From Plantactinospora mayteni (GTDB lineage: Bacteria; Actinomycetota; Actinomycetes; Mycobacteriales; Micromonosporaceae), in NCBI RefSeq assembly GCF_016862935.1, contig NZ_BONX01000008.1, positions 1 through 64,000 on the forward strand: 64,000 nt of DNA, in the 5' to 3' direction. How positions within the stretch are numbered: the stretch's first letter is position 1; every line of letters starts with the position of its first letter. Below, piece by piece: positions 7,638 through 15,477 of this stretch. The notes under the pieces were generated by a model. That model saw nothing but the letters and a program-made list of their open reading frames with translations, did not search any database and was not told the origin of the DNA. Both the position numbers and the translations under genes were made by a program.

Positions 7638-8837
7638 TCAGCCCGGCAACGGAGTCGACCGGCTCGCCAGCCCGGCGTCCCGGTACGCCCCGGCCAGCCG
7701 GCGCACCCCCTCGGCCAGCGTCTCCGGATCACACATCGAGTACGACAGTCGCAGGTGGCGGTGCCCCGTGTCGGCCACGAAGAACTGCCGCCCGGGCACG
7801 TACGAGACCCCGGCGGCCTCCGCGTACGGCAGCAGTTCGGTACCGGCGTATTCGTGTGGCAGCCGCAGCCAGAGGAACCAGCCGCCGCCGGGTACGGTGA
7901 ACTCGGCCTGCGGCAGCTCGTCGCGTACGGCGGCCACCAGTGCGTCGCGCTGCCGGCGGTACCGGATCCTGATCGCCTCGACGTGCCGCCGGTACGCCCC
8001 GGACGCCGCGAACTCGGCCAGGGTCAGCGCGCTGGCGTGGTTGACCCCGCCACCACTGTCCACATAGCCCCGTGCGGTCACCGCCGCGACCAGTGGTCGG
8101 TCACCCGTGAGCCAGCCGAGCCGCAGCCCGGGCGCGACGCTCTTGGCGAACGACCCGATCCGGACCACCGTCCCCGGCTCGGCACCGCTGAACAGCGAGG
8201 CCGGCGCCGGAGCTGGATAGGCGAGTTCCCGATAGGTGTCGTCCTCCACCACCGGTACCCCGCTGCGGGCGGCCACCGCCAGCAGGGCGGCCCGACGATC
8301 CGCCGGCAGCGACCGCCCGGTCGGGTTGTTGAACGTCGGCACCAGGTAGAGCATCGCCACCCGCCGGCCCTGCCGGGTGACGGCCCTGATCAGGTCGTCG
8401 GTGGCGGCGGGATCGATCCCGTGCTCGTCGGCGGGGGCGGGCACCGTGTCGACCCGGTGGTCGGCGACGACCCGCAGCGCCAGATGGTAGGTGGGGGAGT
8501 CGACCAGTACGACGTCGCCGGGTCGGCAGAGCACGGCGGCGACGAGGTCGAGCGCGTGCGAGGCGCCCCCGGTGACGAACACCTGGCCGGGCTCGGGTGC
8601 CCCGCCGTCCACCTCGGCCAACCGTTCGCAGAGCCACTCGATCAGCGGCCCCGGGCCGGCCGAGTGGCCGTAGGTGAGCGCGGCGGCACCGTAGCGGCGC
8701 AGCGCGGAGTGGGTCGCCTCGGCCCAGGCGTCCATCGGCAGTGCCGCCGGATGCGGATGCCCCCAGCCGAGGTCGATGCTCCCGGCCCGGCTCCGGAACT
8801 GCACGATGGGCAGTGCGCGCGGGCGGGGTGCCGTCAT
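7638..8837 (-). CDS. PLP-dependent aminotransferase class I/II (MocR/LysN-like)
   Basis: A 399-aa fold-type I aminotransferase. TGGASHALDLVAAVL, the YLVPTFNNPTGR substrate/cofactor motif, VVEDDTYRELAY and the PLP lysine in SFAKSVAPGLRLGW (Lys232) are all present. This arrangement matches the free-standing relatives of MocR catalytic domains (2-aminoadipate/aromatic aminotransferase group). There is no N-terminal GntR domain. It converges with the asparagine-synthetase homologue, so it is not in that operon. Substrate unknown. Confidence 0.85.
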   Translation of the reverse strand: MTAPRPRALPIVQFRSRAGSIDLGWGHPHPAALPMDAWAEATHSALRRYGAAALTYGHSAGPGPLIEWLCERLAEVDGGAPEPGQVFVTGGASHALDLVAAVLCRPGDVVLVDSPTYHLALRVVADHRVDTVPAPADEHGIDPAATDDLIRAVTRQGRRVAMLYLVPTFNNPTGRSLPADRRAALLAVAARSGVPVVEDDTYRELAYPAPAPASLFSGAEPGTVVRIGSFAKSVAPGLRLGWLTGDRPLVAAVTARGYVDSGGGVNHASALTLAEFAASGAYRRHVEAIRIRYRRQRDALVAAVRDELPQAEFTVPGGGWFLWLRLPHEYAGTELLPYAEAAGVSYVPGRQFFVADTGHRHLRLSYSMCDPETLAEGVRRLAGAYRDAGLASRSTPLPG

Positions 8838-9302
8838 CCGCCCACCATAACCAGCCCTGGCCGCCGGGTTGGACGGCCCGGGCCCGTCGAGAGCCCGGCC
8901 CGAAGCGCCCCGCCCCGGTCCGGGCCGCCCCGCCCCGGTCCGGGCCGCCCCGCCCCGGTCCGGGCCGCCCCGCCCCGGTCCGGGCCGCCCCGGTCCGTGC
9001 CGGGCCGTGTCGGGCCGTGTCGGGCCGGGCCGTGTCGGGCCGGGCAGGGCACAGTGAGCCCTTCGACCTCCGCATGCGGTCCGTCGTGGCCGGTGGAGGT
9101 CGGGTCATGCGCCGCGCTGTCCAGGTCGAAAGGTTCGGCGGTCGGCCGGCGTGCCGCGCTCTGGGTGAGCGCGTGAGTGAACCGGTACTCCCGGGCGTGC
9201 CCGCGAGCCGGCGTGGCGCACCGGGTGCGGCGTGATAGACACTGCGTTACGCTGTCGTTTCTGTCCGCCTACTTCCGCCTACCTGAGGAGCGCCTTCGCG
9301 AC
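8838..9302. other. Intergenic region dominated by tandem repeats
   Basis: 465 bp with no credible gene. The first half is simple GC-rich repeats (separate entry). The second half (9060-9300) looks like ordinary promoter DNA, with GATAGACACTGCGTTACGCTG at 9234-9254 before the Pro-rich protein gene. Confidence 0.5.
8906..9045. repeat. 20-bp GC-rich tandem repeat plus 10-bp repeats
   Basis: Four exact copies of CGCCCCGCCCCGGTCCGGGC at 8906-8985, then shortened variants and several copies of a GGGCCGTGTC 10-mer up to about 9045. Long apparent reading frames through this block on both strands are artefacts of the repeat. CCGGTCCGG inside the unit can pair with itself. Confidence 0.85.
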
Positions 9303-10466
9303 ATGGCCGTGGTCTCAGCAGTCCGGCGCGTGCCGGGTCCGGGCCGGCCGGGCCCCCCGAGACGAGCCGTCCGACTGCTGACCCGAATCGCCCTGCTCGG
9401 CGGGGGTGCGCTGACCGGATACTTCCTTCTCGGCATGCTCGACGGGCCGGCGCTCGCCGGTGACCGGGGCGCCCCGGCGACTGGTGCGGAGCCGCTCGGC
9501 TCGCTCGTCGGGACGATCGCGCCAGGACTGCCGGCACTTCTCGACGATCACGTTCAGTTGCCTCGAAAAGCGACACCCGAGACCGGTCGCCCCGCCTCCC
9601 GCCCGGAGTCTGCCGGTCCGGAGCGGACCCGCCCGGAGTCTGCCGGTTCGGAGCGGGTCCACCCGGAGCGCGCCCGTTCGGAACGGACCCGGCCGGAGTC
9701 CTCCCGTTCCGAGCGGGCCCGCCCGCCCTCCGGCGGCGAACGCGGTGGGCCCGCGTCGCGGCCACAGCGGGAGCACCCGGCCACCACCCGGGGCACTCCG
9801 CTCCGGACGACGGCCCTCGAAGCGCCACCCCGCCCGTCCGTGGTGACAGGTGTGCTCCCCGAGCTGACGGCCGGGGTGCCACTCGTGCTGGCGGTGCTGC
9901 CGGACGTGGTGGCGGCTGTCCCGGCAGTGGCCGAACGGTTGCCGGAGCTGGTCGGGACCGTGCCGGAAGTGGTCGGCAGCGTCCCGGAGGTCGTCGGTGC
10001 GGGGCCGGACGGCGACCACTCCGGCGCACCGCCGCCCCGGGGCCTGCCGTCACAGCCGGCCGAGCCGCCCTCCGCGCCCGCCGTGGCGCCGCCACCGGCA
10101 CCCCCGTCGGCCCTGGCTCAGCAGGCCGCGCCGGCTCCGGTTCCCGCCGAACCGCCGGGGTCGTCCGTGCCGCTCCGGCAGTCGCCCGAGCCGGGTGCCG
10201 GCGGCGCGGCGGGTCCGAGCCGTCCGTCGCCCCGGGGTGCCGACGCCTGGGACATCGACTCCGGGTTCCCGTCCACACCCGACTCACCCGTCGACCCCGG
10301 CGCCGGCACGCAGTACGCCGGACCTACGCCGCCCAGCGCTGGACAGGCCGCCGTCCTGCCGGGCACGGCAGGCTCGCAGTCGTCCACGCGAACTCCGTCG
10401 ATCTTCCGGTACGGGGACGCCACTCCCACCGGCCGGTCGCCGGGCGTACCGGCGTTGCCTGGCTGA
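9303..10466 (+). CDS. Pro-rich, membrane-anchored or secreted hypothetical protein
   Basis: A 387-aa protein. A basic N-terminus (RRVPGPGRPGPPRRAVR) precedes one hydrophobic segment (LLTRIALLGGGALTGYFLLGML, residues ~24-45), so it is anchored or exported. The remainder is low-complexity: an Arg/Glu/Ser repeat region with recurring R-P-E-S-A-G-x-E-R units (residues ~100-145), a hydrophobic V-P-E-V-V-G repeat segment (~180-240), then Pro/Ala/Ser-rich sequence to the end. No family recognised. The ATG at 9303 follows GAGGAG. It lies just before two response regulators and the lanthipeptide operon; a cell-surface role linked to them is speculation. Confidence 0.65.
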   Translation: MAVVSAVRRVPGPGRPGPPRRAVRLLTRIALLGGGALTGYFLLGMLDGPALAGDRGAPATGAEPLGSLVGTIAPGLPALLDDHVQLPRKATPETGRPASRPESAGPERTRPESAGSERVHPERARSERTRPESSRSERARPPSGGERGGPASRPQREHPATTRGTPLRTTALEAPPRPSVVTGVLPELTAGVPLVLAVLPDVVAAVPAVAERLPELVGTVPEVVGSVPEVVGAGPDGDHSGAPPPRGLPSQPAEPPSAPAVAPPPAPPSALAQQAAPAPVPAEPPGSSVPLRQSPEPGAGGAAGPSRPSPRGADAWDIDSGFPSTPDSPVDPGAGTQYAGPTPPSAGQAAVLPGTAGSQSSTRTPSIFRYGDATPTGRSPGVPALPG

Positions 10467-10693
10467 TCCGCTCCGGCGGCCGTACTCCCGGCCGTTCTTC
10501 CTCTCCGCCGTGGCCGTCCTCGGTCCGGTGGAAGCCTCCGTCGGTGCACCGGGCACCGCCGTACCCGTCGAGGTGGCGGGCCCGACCGACGGCGCCGTAC
10601 TCAATCGTGCTCGTGATCGGCTCCGGTCGGGTGGGGACCCGCTCGGACGTCGAGGTTGTCGCTGACTTTGTGTACCGAGATCGGAGTGACCTC

Positions 10694-11299
10694 GTGATCC
10701 GCATTGTGATCGTGGAGGAGATGGGTTTGTTACGTGGGGCGTTGCGGGCGGTGTTGTCGAGTGAGGAGGACCTGGACGTGGTGGCGGACCTCCACGAGCC
10801 GGCCGAACTGGTGACGACAGTCCGCCGGCGGCGACCGGACGTGGTGGTGGTCGACATGGAGCTGCCCGGTGCCGACATGCTCGACGTCCTGGCGCAGCTC
10901 GGTACCGAGGCGCCGGGCAGTGCGGTGCTGGCGTTGGCCACCCAGTTGAGCCCGGAGGCGCTGCAACGGGCGATCCGGTCCGGTGCCCGGGGTTTCGTCG
11001 ACAAGAACCTGCCACCGGCGGAGCTGGCCCGGCTGGTCCGGGCAGTGGCGTTCGGCGAGCGGGTGTTCGACCCGGTGGCCGCCGCGGCCGCGCTGAACCC
11101 GCCGGAGAGCCCGCTGACAAACCGTGAACTGGAGGTGCTGCGAGTGGCCGCCGAGGGTCTGCCGCTGAAGGAGATCGCCCGTCGGCTCTTCCTGGCGCAC
11201 GGCACGGTCCGCAACCACCTCTCGGTGATCATGCGCAAGACCGGGACGCGTAACCGGCTGGAGGCGGTCCGGCAGGCCCAGCGGGCGGGTTGGATCTGA
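10694..11299 (+). CDS. NarL/FixJ family response regulator, intact receiver (RamR/AmfR-like)
   Basis: A 201-aa regulator. The receiver domain keeps the acidic pair Glu8-Glu9, the phospho-acceptor Asp54 (VVVVDMELPG), Thr83 and Lys104 (FVDKN). The C-terminal LuxR-type helix-turn-helix reads LTNRELEVLRVAAEG, then EIARRLFLAHGTVRNHLSVIMRKTG. The GTG at 10694 is chosen for GGAG 7 nt upstream and for alignment of the receiver. No histidine kinase lies in this part of the window, so it is an orphan regulator. Streptomyces ram and amf clusters have a LuxR-type orphan regulator beside the lanthipeptide operon; this gene or the next could fill that place. Confidence 0.85.
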   Translation: MIRIVIVEEMGLLRGALRAVLSSEEDLDVVADLHEPAELVTTVRRRRPDVVVVDMELPGADMLDVLAQLGTEAPGSAVLALATQLSPEALQRAIRSGARGFVDKNLPPAELARLVRAVAFGERVFDPVAAAAALNPPESPLTNRELEVLRVAAEGLPLKEIARRLFLAHGTVRNHLSVIMRKTGTRNRLEAVRQAQRAGWI

Positions 11300-11407
11300 C
11301 CTCCGACGCTCGGCGGCGTCCGGGACCAGGCGACCCGCGTCGCCGGTCCCGGTCGCCCCGGTGGGCGTACGCGGCGCGCTCGTGTTTGAATGTTCACGCG
11401 GGGTGAT

Positions 11408-11424
11408 CTAGTGGTGACAACTAG
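11408..11424. promoter_or_regulatory. Inverted repeat CTAGT-N7-ACTAG before second regulator
   Basis: Perfect 5-bp arms with a 7-bp spacer, immediately before the AGGGGGG ribosome site of the response regulator at 11436. Size and position suit an autoregulatory site, but short palindromes arise by chance and no second copy was found. Confidence 0.3.
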
Positions 11425-11435
11425 CAGGGGGGAAC

Positions 11436-12035
11436 GTGATCCGAACGCTGCTCGCGCTGAACGGCGCTCTCATCCGTGGCGCCCTGGCCTTCGTGCTGAC
11501 CACTCAGGACGACATCGAGGTCGTCGCGGAGGTCGACCGAGCCGAGGACATCGGCACGGCACTGCGGATGCAGCGTCCGGACGTGGCCGTCGCGGACGTC
11601 AGCCTCTTCGGGGCGGGGGTGCTCTCCACCGCGGTCGCGTCGTCCGAACCGCTACCGGTGCTGGTACTGGTGGATCCGCGCCGGCCCAGGGTGCTCGGGG
11701 ACGCGCTGCGGGCGCGCTGCCAGCGCCTCGGGTTCCTCGGCAGTGACGTCGCGCCGGAGCGGGTGGTCGAGGCCGTCCGCCGGCTCGCCTGCGGCGGGTC
11801 CGTGATGGACGCGGACCTGGTGGTCGCGGCGCTCAGTCGGGACAACCCGCTGACCGAACGGGAGGTGGAGGTGCTGGAGATCGCTGCCGAGGGGTGGCCG
11901 GTGGTGGAGATCGCCAGCAAGCTCTCCCTCTCCGCCGGCACCGTGCGGAACCATCTGTCGCGGATCGCCGGCAAGACCGGCGCGCGTACCCGGATCGAGG
12001 CGATCCGGATCGCCCGGGAGAAGGGCTGGATCTGA
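11436..12035 (+). CDS. NarL-type response regulator with degenerate receiver
   Basis: A 199-aa paralogue of the regulator at 10694. Asp54 is retained (VAVADVSLFG), but the acidic pair that binds Mg is Leu8-Asn9, and the conserved Lys near residue 104 is missing (FLGSDV). Phosphorylation by the normal route is therefore doubtful. The LuxR helix-turn-helix is intact (LTEREVEVLEIAAEG...EIASKLSLSAGTVRNHLSRIAGKTGARTRIEAI). The GTG at 11436 follows AGGGGGG. Atypical receivers are known in antibiotic and morphogenesis regulators of actinomycetes, so a role at the adjacent lanthipeptide operon is plausible. Confidence 0.83.
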   Translation: MIRTLLALNGALIRGALAFVLTTQDDIEVVAEVDRAEDIGTALRMQRPDVAVADVSLFGAGVLSTAVASSEPLPVLVLVDPRRPRVLGDALRARCQRLGFLGSDVAPERVVEAVRRLACGGSVMDADLVVAALSRDNPLTEREVEVLEIAAEGWPVVEIASKLSLSAGTVRNHLSRIAGKTGARTRIEAIRIAREKGWI

Positions 12036-12057
12036 GCCGGCCCGCCCGCGCCGTGGC

Positions 12058-13536
12058 TCAGAGCACGGGCACGCCCGTCCGGCTGCTGAACCGGCGGGCG
12101 TCGGCCAGGTCGTTGACCAGCGGTTCGCCCTTGAGGTTCAGGCTGGTGTTGAGCAGGATCGGGCAGCCGGTCCTGCGCTCGTACTCGCCGAGCAGGTCGT
12201 ACAGGCCCGGATGCTGGTCCCGGGTCACGGTCTGTACCCGGGAGGTCCCGTCCACGTGCACGATGCCGGGAAACGCCCGGGGATCCCGGCACCGAGCGGT
12301 GAACTGCATGTACGGCGACGCGCCGACCGGCATGTCGAAGTACCTCCCGGCGACCTCCTGCCGGACCACGGGGGCGAACGGACGGAACGGCTCCCGCCCC
12401 TTCACCCGGTTGACCCGGTCCCGGCTGTCCGGCCCGCGCGGATCGGCCAGCAGCGAGCGGTTGCCCAGCGCCCGGGGACCGAACTCGGCGCGACCGCGCG
12501 CCACCCCGACCACCGTCCCGGCGGCCAGCGCCTCGGCCAGAGCGGCGACCGGGTAGTCACCCCCGATCAGGGTGCCGAGGTAGGGCCCGGTCCAGTTGAG
12601 CTGGTGGCCGAGTACCGCCGCCGCCGCGCCGAGGCTCGACCCGGCGTCCCCGGGGTTCGGCAGCAGGGTTATCCGGTCGAAGCCGCTGCGTCGGGCCAGC
12701 AGTTCGTTCGCGACGCAGTTGAGGCCCAGCCCACCCATCACGGTGAGCGTCGCCGCGTCGACCCGGGTACGCAGCCAGCGCGCCGCCCCGAGCAGTACCT
12801 CCTCGGTCACCACCTGGATGCTCGCCGCCAGGTCCGCCGGATCGGCCCGGGGCTGCCAGTCGCCGATGCCCCGGTGTACGTTGCGGCGGAGCCGGAAGGT
12901 GGGTGGGGTGAGTTCGATCAGGTCCGTCTTGACCTGCTCGACATACCGGGGTCGGCCGAGCGCGGCCAGCCCCATCACGATGAACTCCTCCTCGTTGGGC
13001 GTGAACCCGCAGCGCCGGGTGAAGGCGCTGTAGAGCAGCCCGAGGCTGTGCGGATAGCGACAGCGGGCGAAGACCCGGTAGACGCCGTCCCGGAACTCGC
13101 CCAGGGTCAGAGTCTCGAACTCGCCGATCGCGTCGGCGGTGAGTACCGCCGTGTGCCGCTCGCCGCTGGTGAAGTGCCCGGCGGCGGCGTGCGACTGGTG
13201 GTGCCCCACGTACCGGATCGGTACTGCGCGCAGTTCCGGCAGGTCGAGCCGGGCCAGGTAGCGGCGGGGCAGGTCGTCGACGGCCACGGCGTGCCGGAAC
13301 TGCCCGGCCCGTACGTGCCGCAGCTTCTTCCACAGTGGATGCTCGTACCAGGCGACAACGTCCGGGCGGCCCCAGGAGAGCGCCTCGGCGAGCAGCCCGG
13401 GGGCGAGGTCGGGATCGTTCTTCCGGCGTGAGTACCGTTCGGCGTGGCCGGCGAAGAGGATCTCGTCACCCCGGACCACACAGGCGGAGGCATCGTGCGA
13501 CAGCGCGCTGAGGCCGAGGACGTGCGTGATTGCCAT
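12058..13536 (-). CDS. NodU/TobZ family carbamoyltransferase in the lanthipeptide operon
   Basis: A 492-aa member of the O-carbamoyltransferase family. The N-terminal Kae1-like part has VLGLSALSHDASACVV, the metal-binding HHQSHAAAGHF and TADAIGEFETLTLGEF; the C-terminal YrdC-like part has VGVARGRAEFGPRALGNRSLLADPR, NRVKGREPFRPFAPVV and ILLNTSLNLKGEPLVN. Such enzymes transfer a carbamoyl group from carbamoyl phosphate via carbamoyl-adenylate to a hydroxyl, usually on antibiotics or Nod factors. It begins 30 bp after the second ABC transporter gene on the same strand, so it appears to be the last gene of the lanthipeptide operon. Slightly shorter than TobZ/NodU (about 560-600 aa), mostly at the ends. 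Confidence 0.85.
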   Translation of the reverse strand: MAITHVLGLSALSHDASACVVRGDEILFAGHAERYSRRKNDPDLAPGLLAEALSWGRPDVVAWYEHPLWKKLRHVRAGQFRHAVAVDDLPRRYLARLDLPELRAVPIRYVGHHQSHAAAGHFTSGERHTAVLTADAIGEFETLTLGEFRDGVYRVFARCRYPHSLGLLYSAFTRRCGFTPNEEEFIVMGLAALGRPRYVEQVKTDLIELTPPTFRLRRNVHRGIGDWQPRADPADLAASIQVVTEEVLLGAARWLRTRVDAATLTVMGGLGLNCVANELLARRSGFDRITLLPNPGDAGSSLGAAAAVLGHQLNWTGPYLGTLIGGDYPVAALAEALAAGTVVGVARGRAEFGPRALGNRSLLADPRGPDSRDRVNRVKGREPFRPFAPVVRQEVAGRYFDMPVGASPYMQFTARCRDPRAFPGIVHVDGTSRVQTVTRDQHPGLYDLLGEYERRTGCPILLNTSLNLKGEPLVNDLADARRFSSRTGVPVL

Positions 13537-13566
13537 CGAGGCGACTCTATCTATTGACCGCCCCGG

Positions 13567-15477
13567 CTAGCTATTGGTCAGTTCGGCCGGAACGGGATCG
13601 CCGCCCTGCCAGTGCCCGACCAACTCCCGATAGGTCGCCGAGCGGGCCAGCAGGTCGTCGTGCCGGCCGCGCAGCGGACGACCGCCGTCGAGGATCAGGA
13701 CCTGCCGGGCCCGCAGCGCCGAACTGATCCGGTGGGCGACCACCACCAGCGCACCCGGTCGGGTGCCGAAGGCGTCCTCGACGGTCGCCTCGGCCACCGG
13801 GTCCAGGTGACAGGTCGCCTCGTCCAGGATCGCCAGCGGTGCGGGGGAGAGGTAGGCGCGTACCGCCGCGACGAGTTGCCGTTCACCGGCGGAGAGCGCC
13901 GTGGGGTGCACCGTCCCGGTCAGCCCGCCGAGGCGGCGTACCAGCGGCAGCAGGCCCAGCCGCTGCACCGCCGCGTCGACCTGGTTCCGCGGCGCGTCGG
14001 GTCGGAGGTAGCGCAGGTTGTCCAGCAGGGTGCCGGCGAAGACGTACGCCTCCTGCGGGATCAGTACCCGGTGCCGGGCCAGCGCCGCCGGCTCGGCAGC
14101 ACCGACCGGTGTCCCGCCGAGCAGCACCGTACCGGCCTGCGGGGCGAGCAGCCCGGCGAGTAGTCCGGCCAGGGTGGACTTGCCAGCCCCGCTCGGCCCC
14201 ACCACCGCCAGGTGTGCCCCGTCGGGGAGGGTGAGGTCGAAGCCGTCGAGGACCGGGCGGGCCCGTGGGCCGTACCGGAAGGTGACCCCGCGCAGTTCGG
14301 CCCGGGCCGGAGCTGTCCCGGTGCCCGGCGGCCCGACCCCGGACCCGGTCACGGCGGCACCCGACGCCAGGGGCGCTCCGGCGCTTCCCGGTGACGGTGT
14401 TCCGGCGTCCGGGCGGACGGAGGCTCCGGCGGCGGGCTGCGGGGTGAACGGTTCGGCCAGCGCTGGGCGAGGCGGCGCCGTCGGCGGGCTGCCGGCTCCG
14501 GCCCGACCGGCGGTGGCGGGGCCGGTCGGGAGGGTGGTGGCGTGGAGGATCCGGTCCAGCGTCACCGCGAACCGGAGTCCGCCACCGGCCACCCCCTGCA
14601 CCAGCGCGTGCAGCGCCGGCTGGAGGCCCGTGGCGACGTACACCAGGGCGCCGAGCACCGCACCGGCGGTGAGCCCGCGCCGGACCAGCCACGGAGCGGC
14701 CAGCAGCAGTACCGCCAGCGGCAGCCAGCCGCCGACGGAGAGGCTGAGGCTGCGCAGCGCGGCCATCCGGGCCAGCGCGTGCTCGGCCTCGGCCTGCCGG
14801 CCCACCTGCCGACCCACCCGGTCGGCGACGATCTGCTGCGCACCGCAGGCCACCACGTCCCGGTGCCCGGCGAAGGCGGCACCGGCCGCCTCGCCGAGCC
14901 GCTCGTCGGCGCGGACGTAGTCGCGCTGCCGGCCGACCATCGCCGGCAGGGCGGCGGCGAACAGCACCAGACCGGCGACCAGCGGTACCGCGACCACCCC
15001 GGCCACCACCGGGGTCAGCGAGAGGAGCCCGAGCAGGGCCGCCCCGGCGATGAACAGGAAGCCCCGAACCACCATCACCAGCCCGGCGAAGGTGTCCCGG
15101 ACGATCTCCACCTGATGGGTCAGCCGGGCCACCGCCGCAGTCTCCGGTCGGGCTCCGGCGGCGGTCGACCGGTGCAGCGCTCCGGTGACGACCCGTTCCG
15201 CCAGCTCGTCGCGGAACGGCTCGACGACGTCGCCGAGCCGGGCGTACGCCCGATTGGTGCCGACCGCGCCGACCGCGACCGCGACGGCCAGGACGGCGAG
15301 CCAGGCCAGCCCGGTGCCCGGCCGGCCGGCCAGGAACCCGTCGTCCACGGCCCGGGCGGTGAGCTGGCCGGCGAGCAGCGCCGGCAGTGCCTCGGCGGCC
15401 GACCAGCCGGCGAGCCGGCCGAGCGGGCGGGCCCGGCGGCGCAACGCGGCGGCGGTGAACCGGACGACGCCGCTCAC
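13567..15477 (-). CDS. ABC exporter half-transporter, canonical ATP site (RamB/AmfA-like)
   Basis: A 636-aa protein with an N-terminal six-helix exporter domain (residues ~1-310), a Pro/Ala/Gly-rich linker (~315-385) and a C-terminal ATPase. Walker A is GPSGAGKST, the signature is altered to LSAGERQ, and Walker B is AILDEATCHLD with the catalytic Glu present. The H-loop is VVAHRIS. It overlaps the upstream partner by 4 bp (GTGA), so the two are coupled and probably form a heterodimer. In ram/amf operons two such genes follow the precursor and are thought to export the morphogenetic peptide. Confidence 0.88.
   Translation of the reverse strand: MSGVVRFTAAALRRRARPLGRLAGWSAAEALPALLAGQLTARAVDDGFLAGRPGTGLAWLAVLAVAVAVGAVGTNRAYARLGDVVEPFRDELAERVVTGALHRSTAAGARPETAAVARLTHQVEIVRDTFAGLVMVVRGFLFIAGAALLGLLSLTPVVAGVVAVPLVAGLVLFAAALPAMVGRQRDYVRADERLGEAAGAAFAGHRDVVACGAQQIVADRVGRQVGRQAEAEHALARMAALRSLSLSVGGWLPLAVLLLAAPWLVRRGLTAGAVLGALVYVATGLQPALHALVQGVAGGGLRFAVTLDRILHATTLPTGPATAGRAGAGSPPTAPPRPALAEPFTPQPAAGASVRPDAGTPSPGSAGAPLASGAAVTGSGVGPPGTGTAPARAELRGVTFRYGPRARPVLDGFDLTLPDGAHLAVVGPSGAGKSTLAGLLAGLLAPQAGTVLLGGTPVGAAEPAALARHRVLIPQEAYVFAGTLLDNLRYLRPDAPRNQVDAAVQRLGLLPLVRRLGGLTGTVHPTALSAGERQLVAAVRAYLSPAPLAILDEATCHLDPVAEATVEDAFGTRPGALVVVAHRISSALRARQVLILDGGRPLRGRHDDLLARSATYRELVGHWQGGDPVPAELTNS

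Noticed and set aside
6044..7732. Long 562-aa reading frame antisense to the asparagine-synthetase homologue
   Set aside because: It is a high-GC shadow: no domain, composition rich in Gln/Gly/Pro/Arg, and fully explained by the real gene on the plus strand.
7638..8837. Missing egtE for ergothioneine
   Set aside because: It is a MocR/LysN-type aminotransferase, far from the egt genes and without features of a C-S lyase.
8895..9057. CRISPR-like or coding repeat block
   Set aside because: The 20-bp units are head-to-tail without unique spacers, and the apparent proteins on both strands are only repeats of Gly, Pro and Arg.
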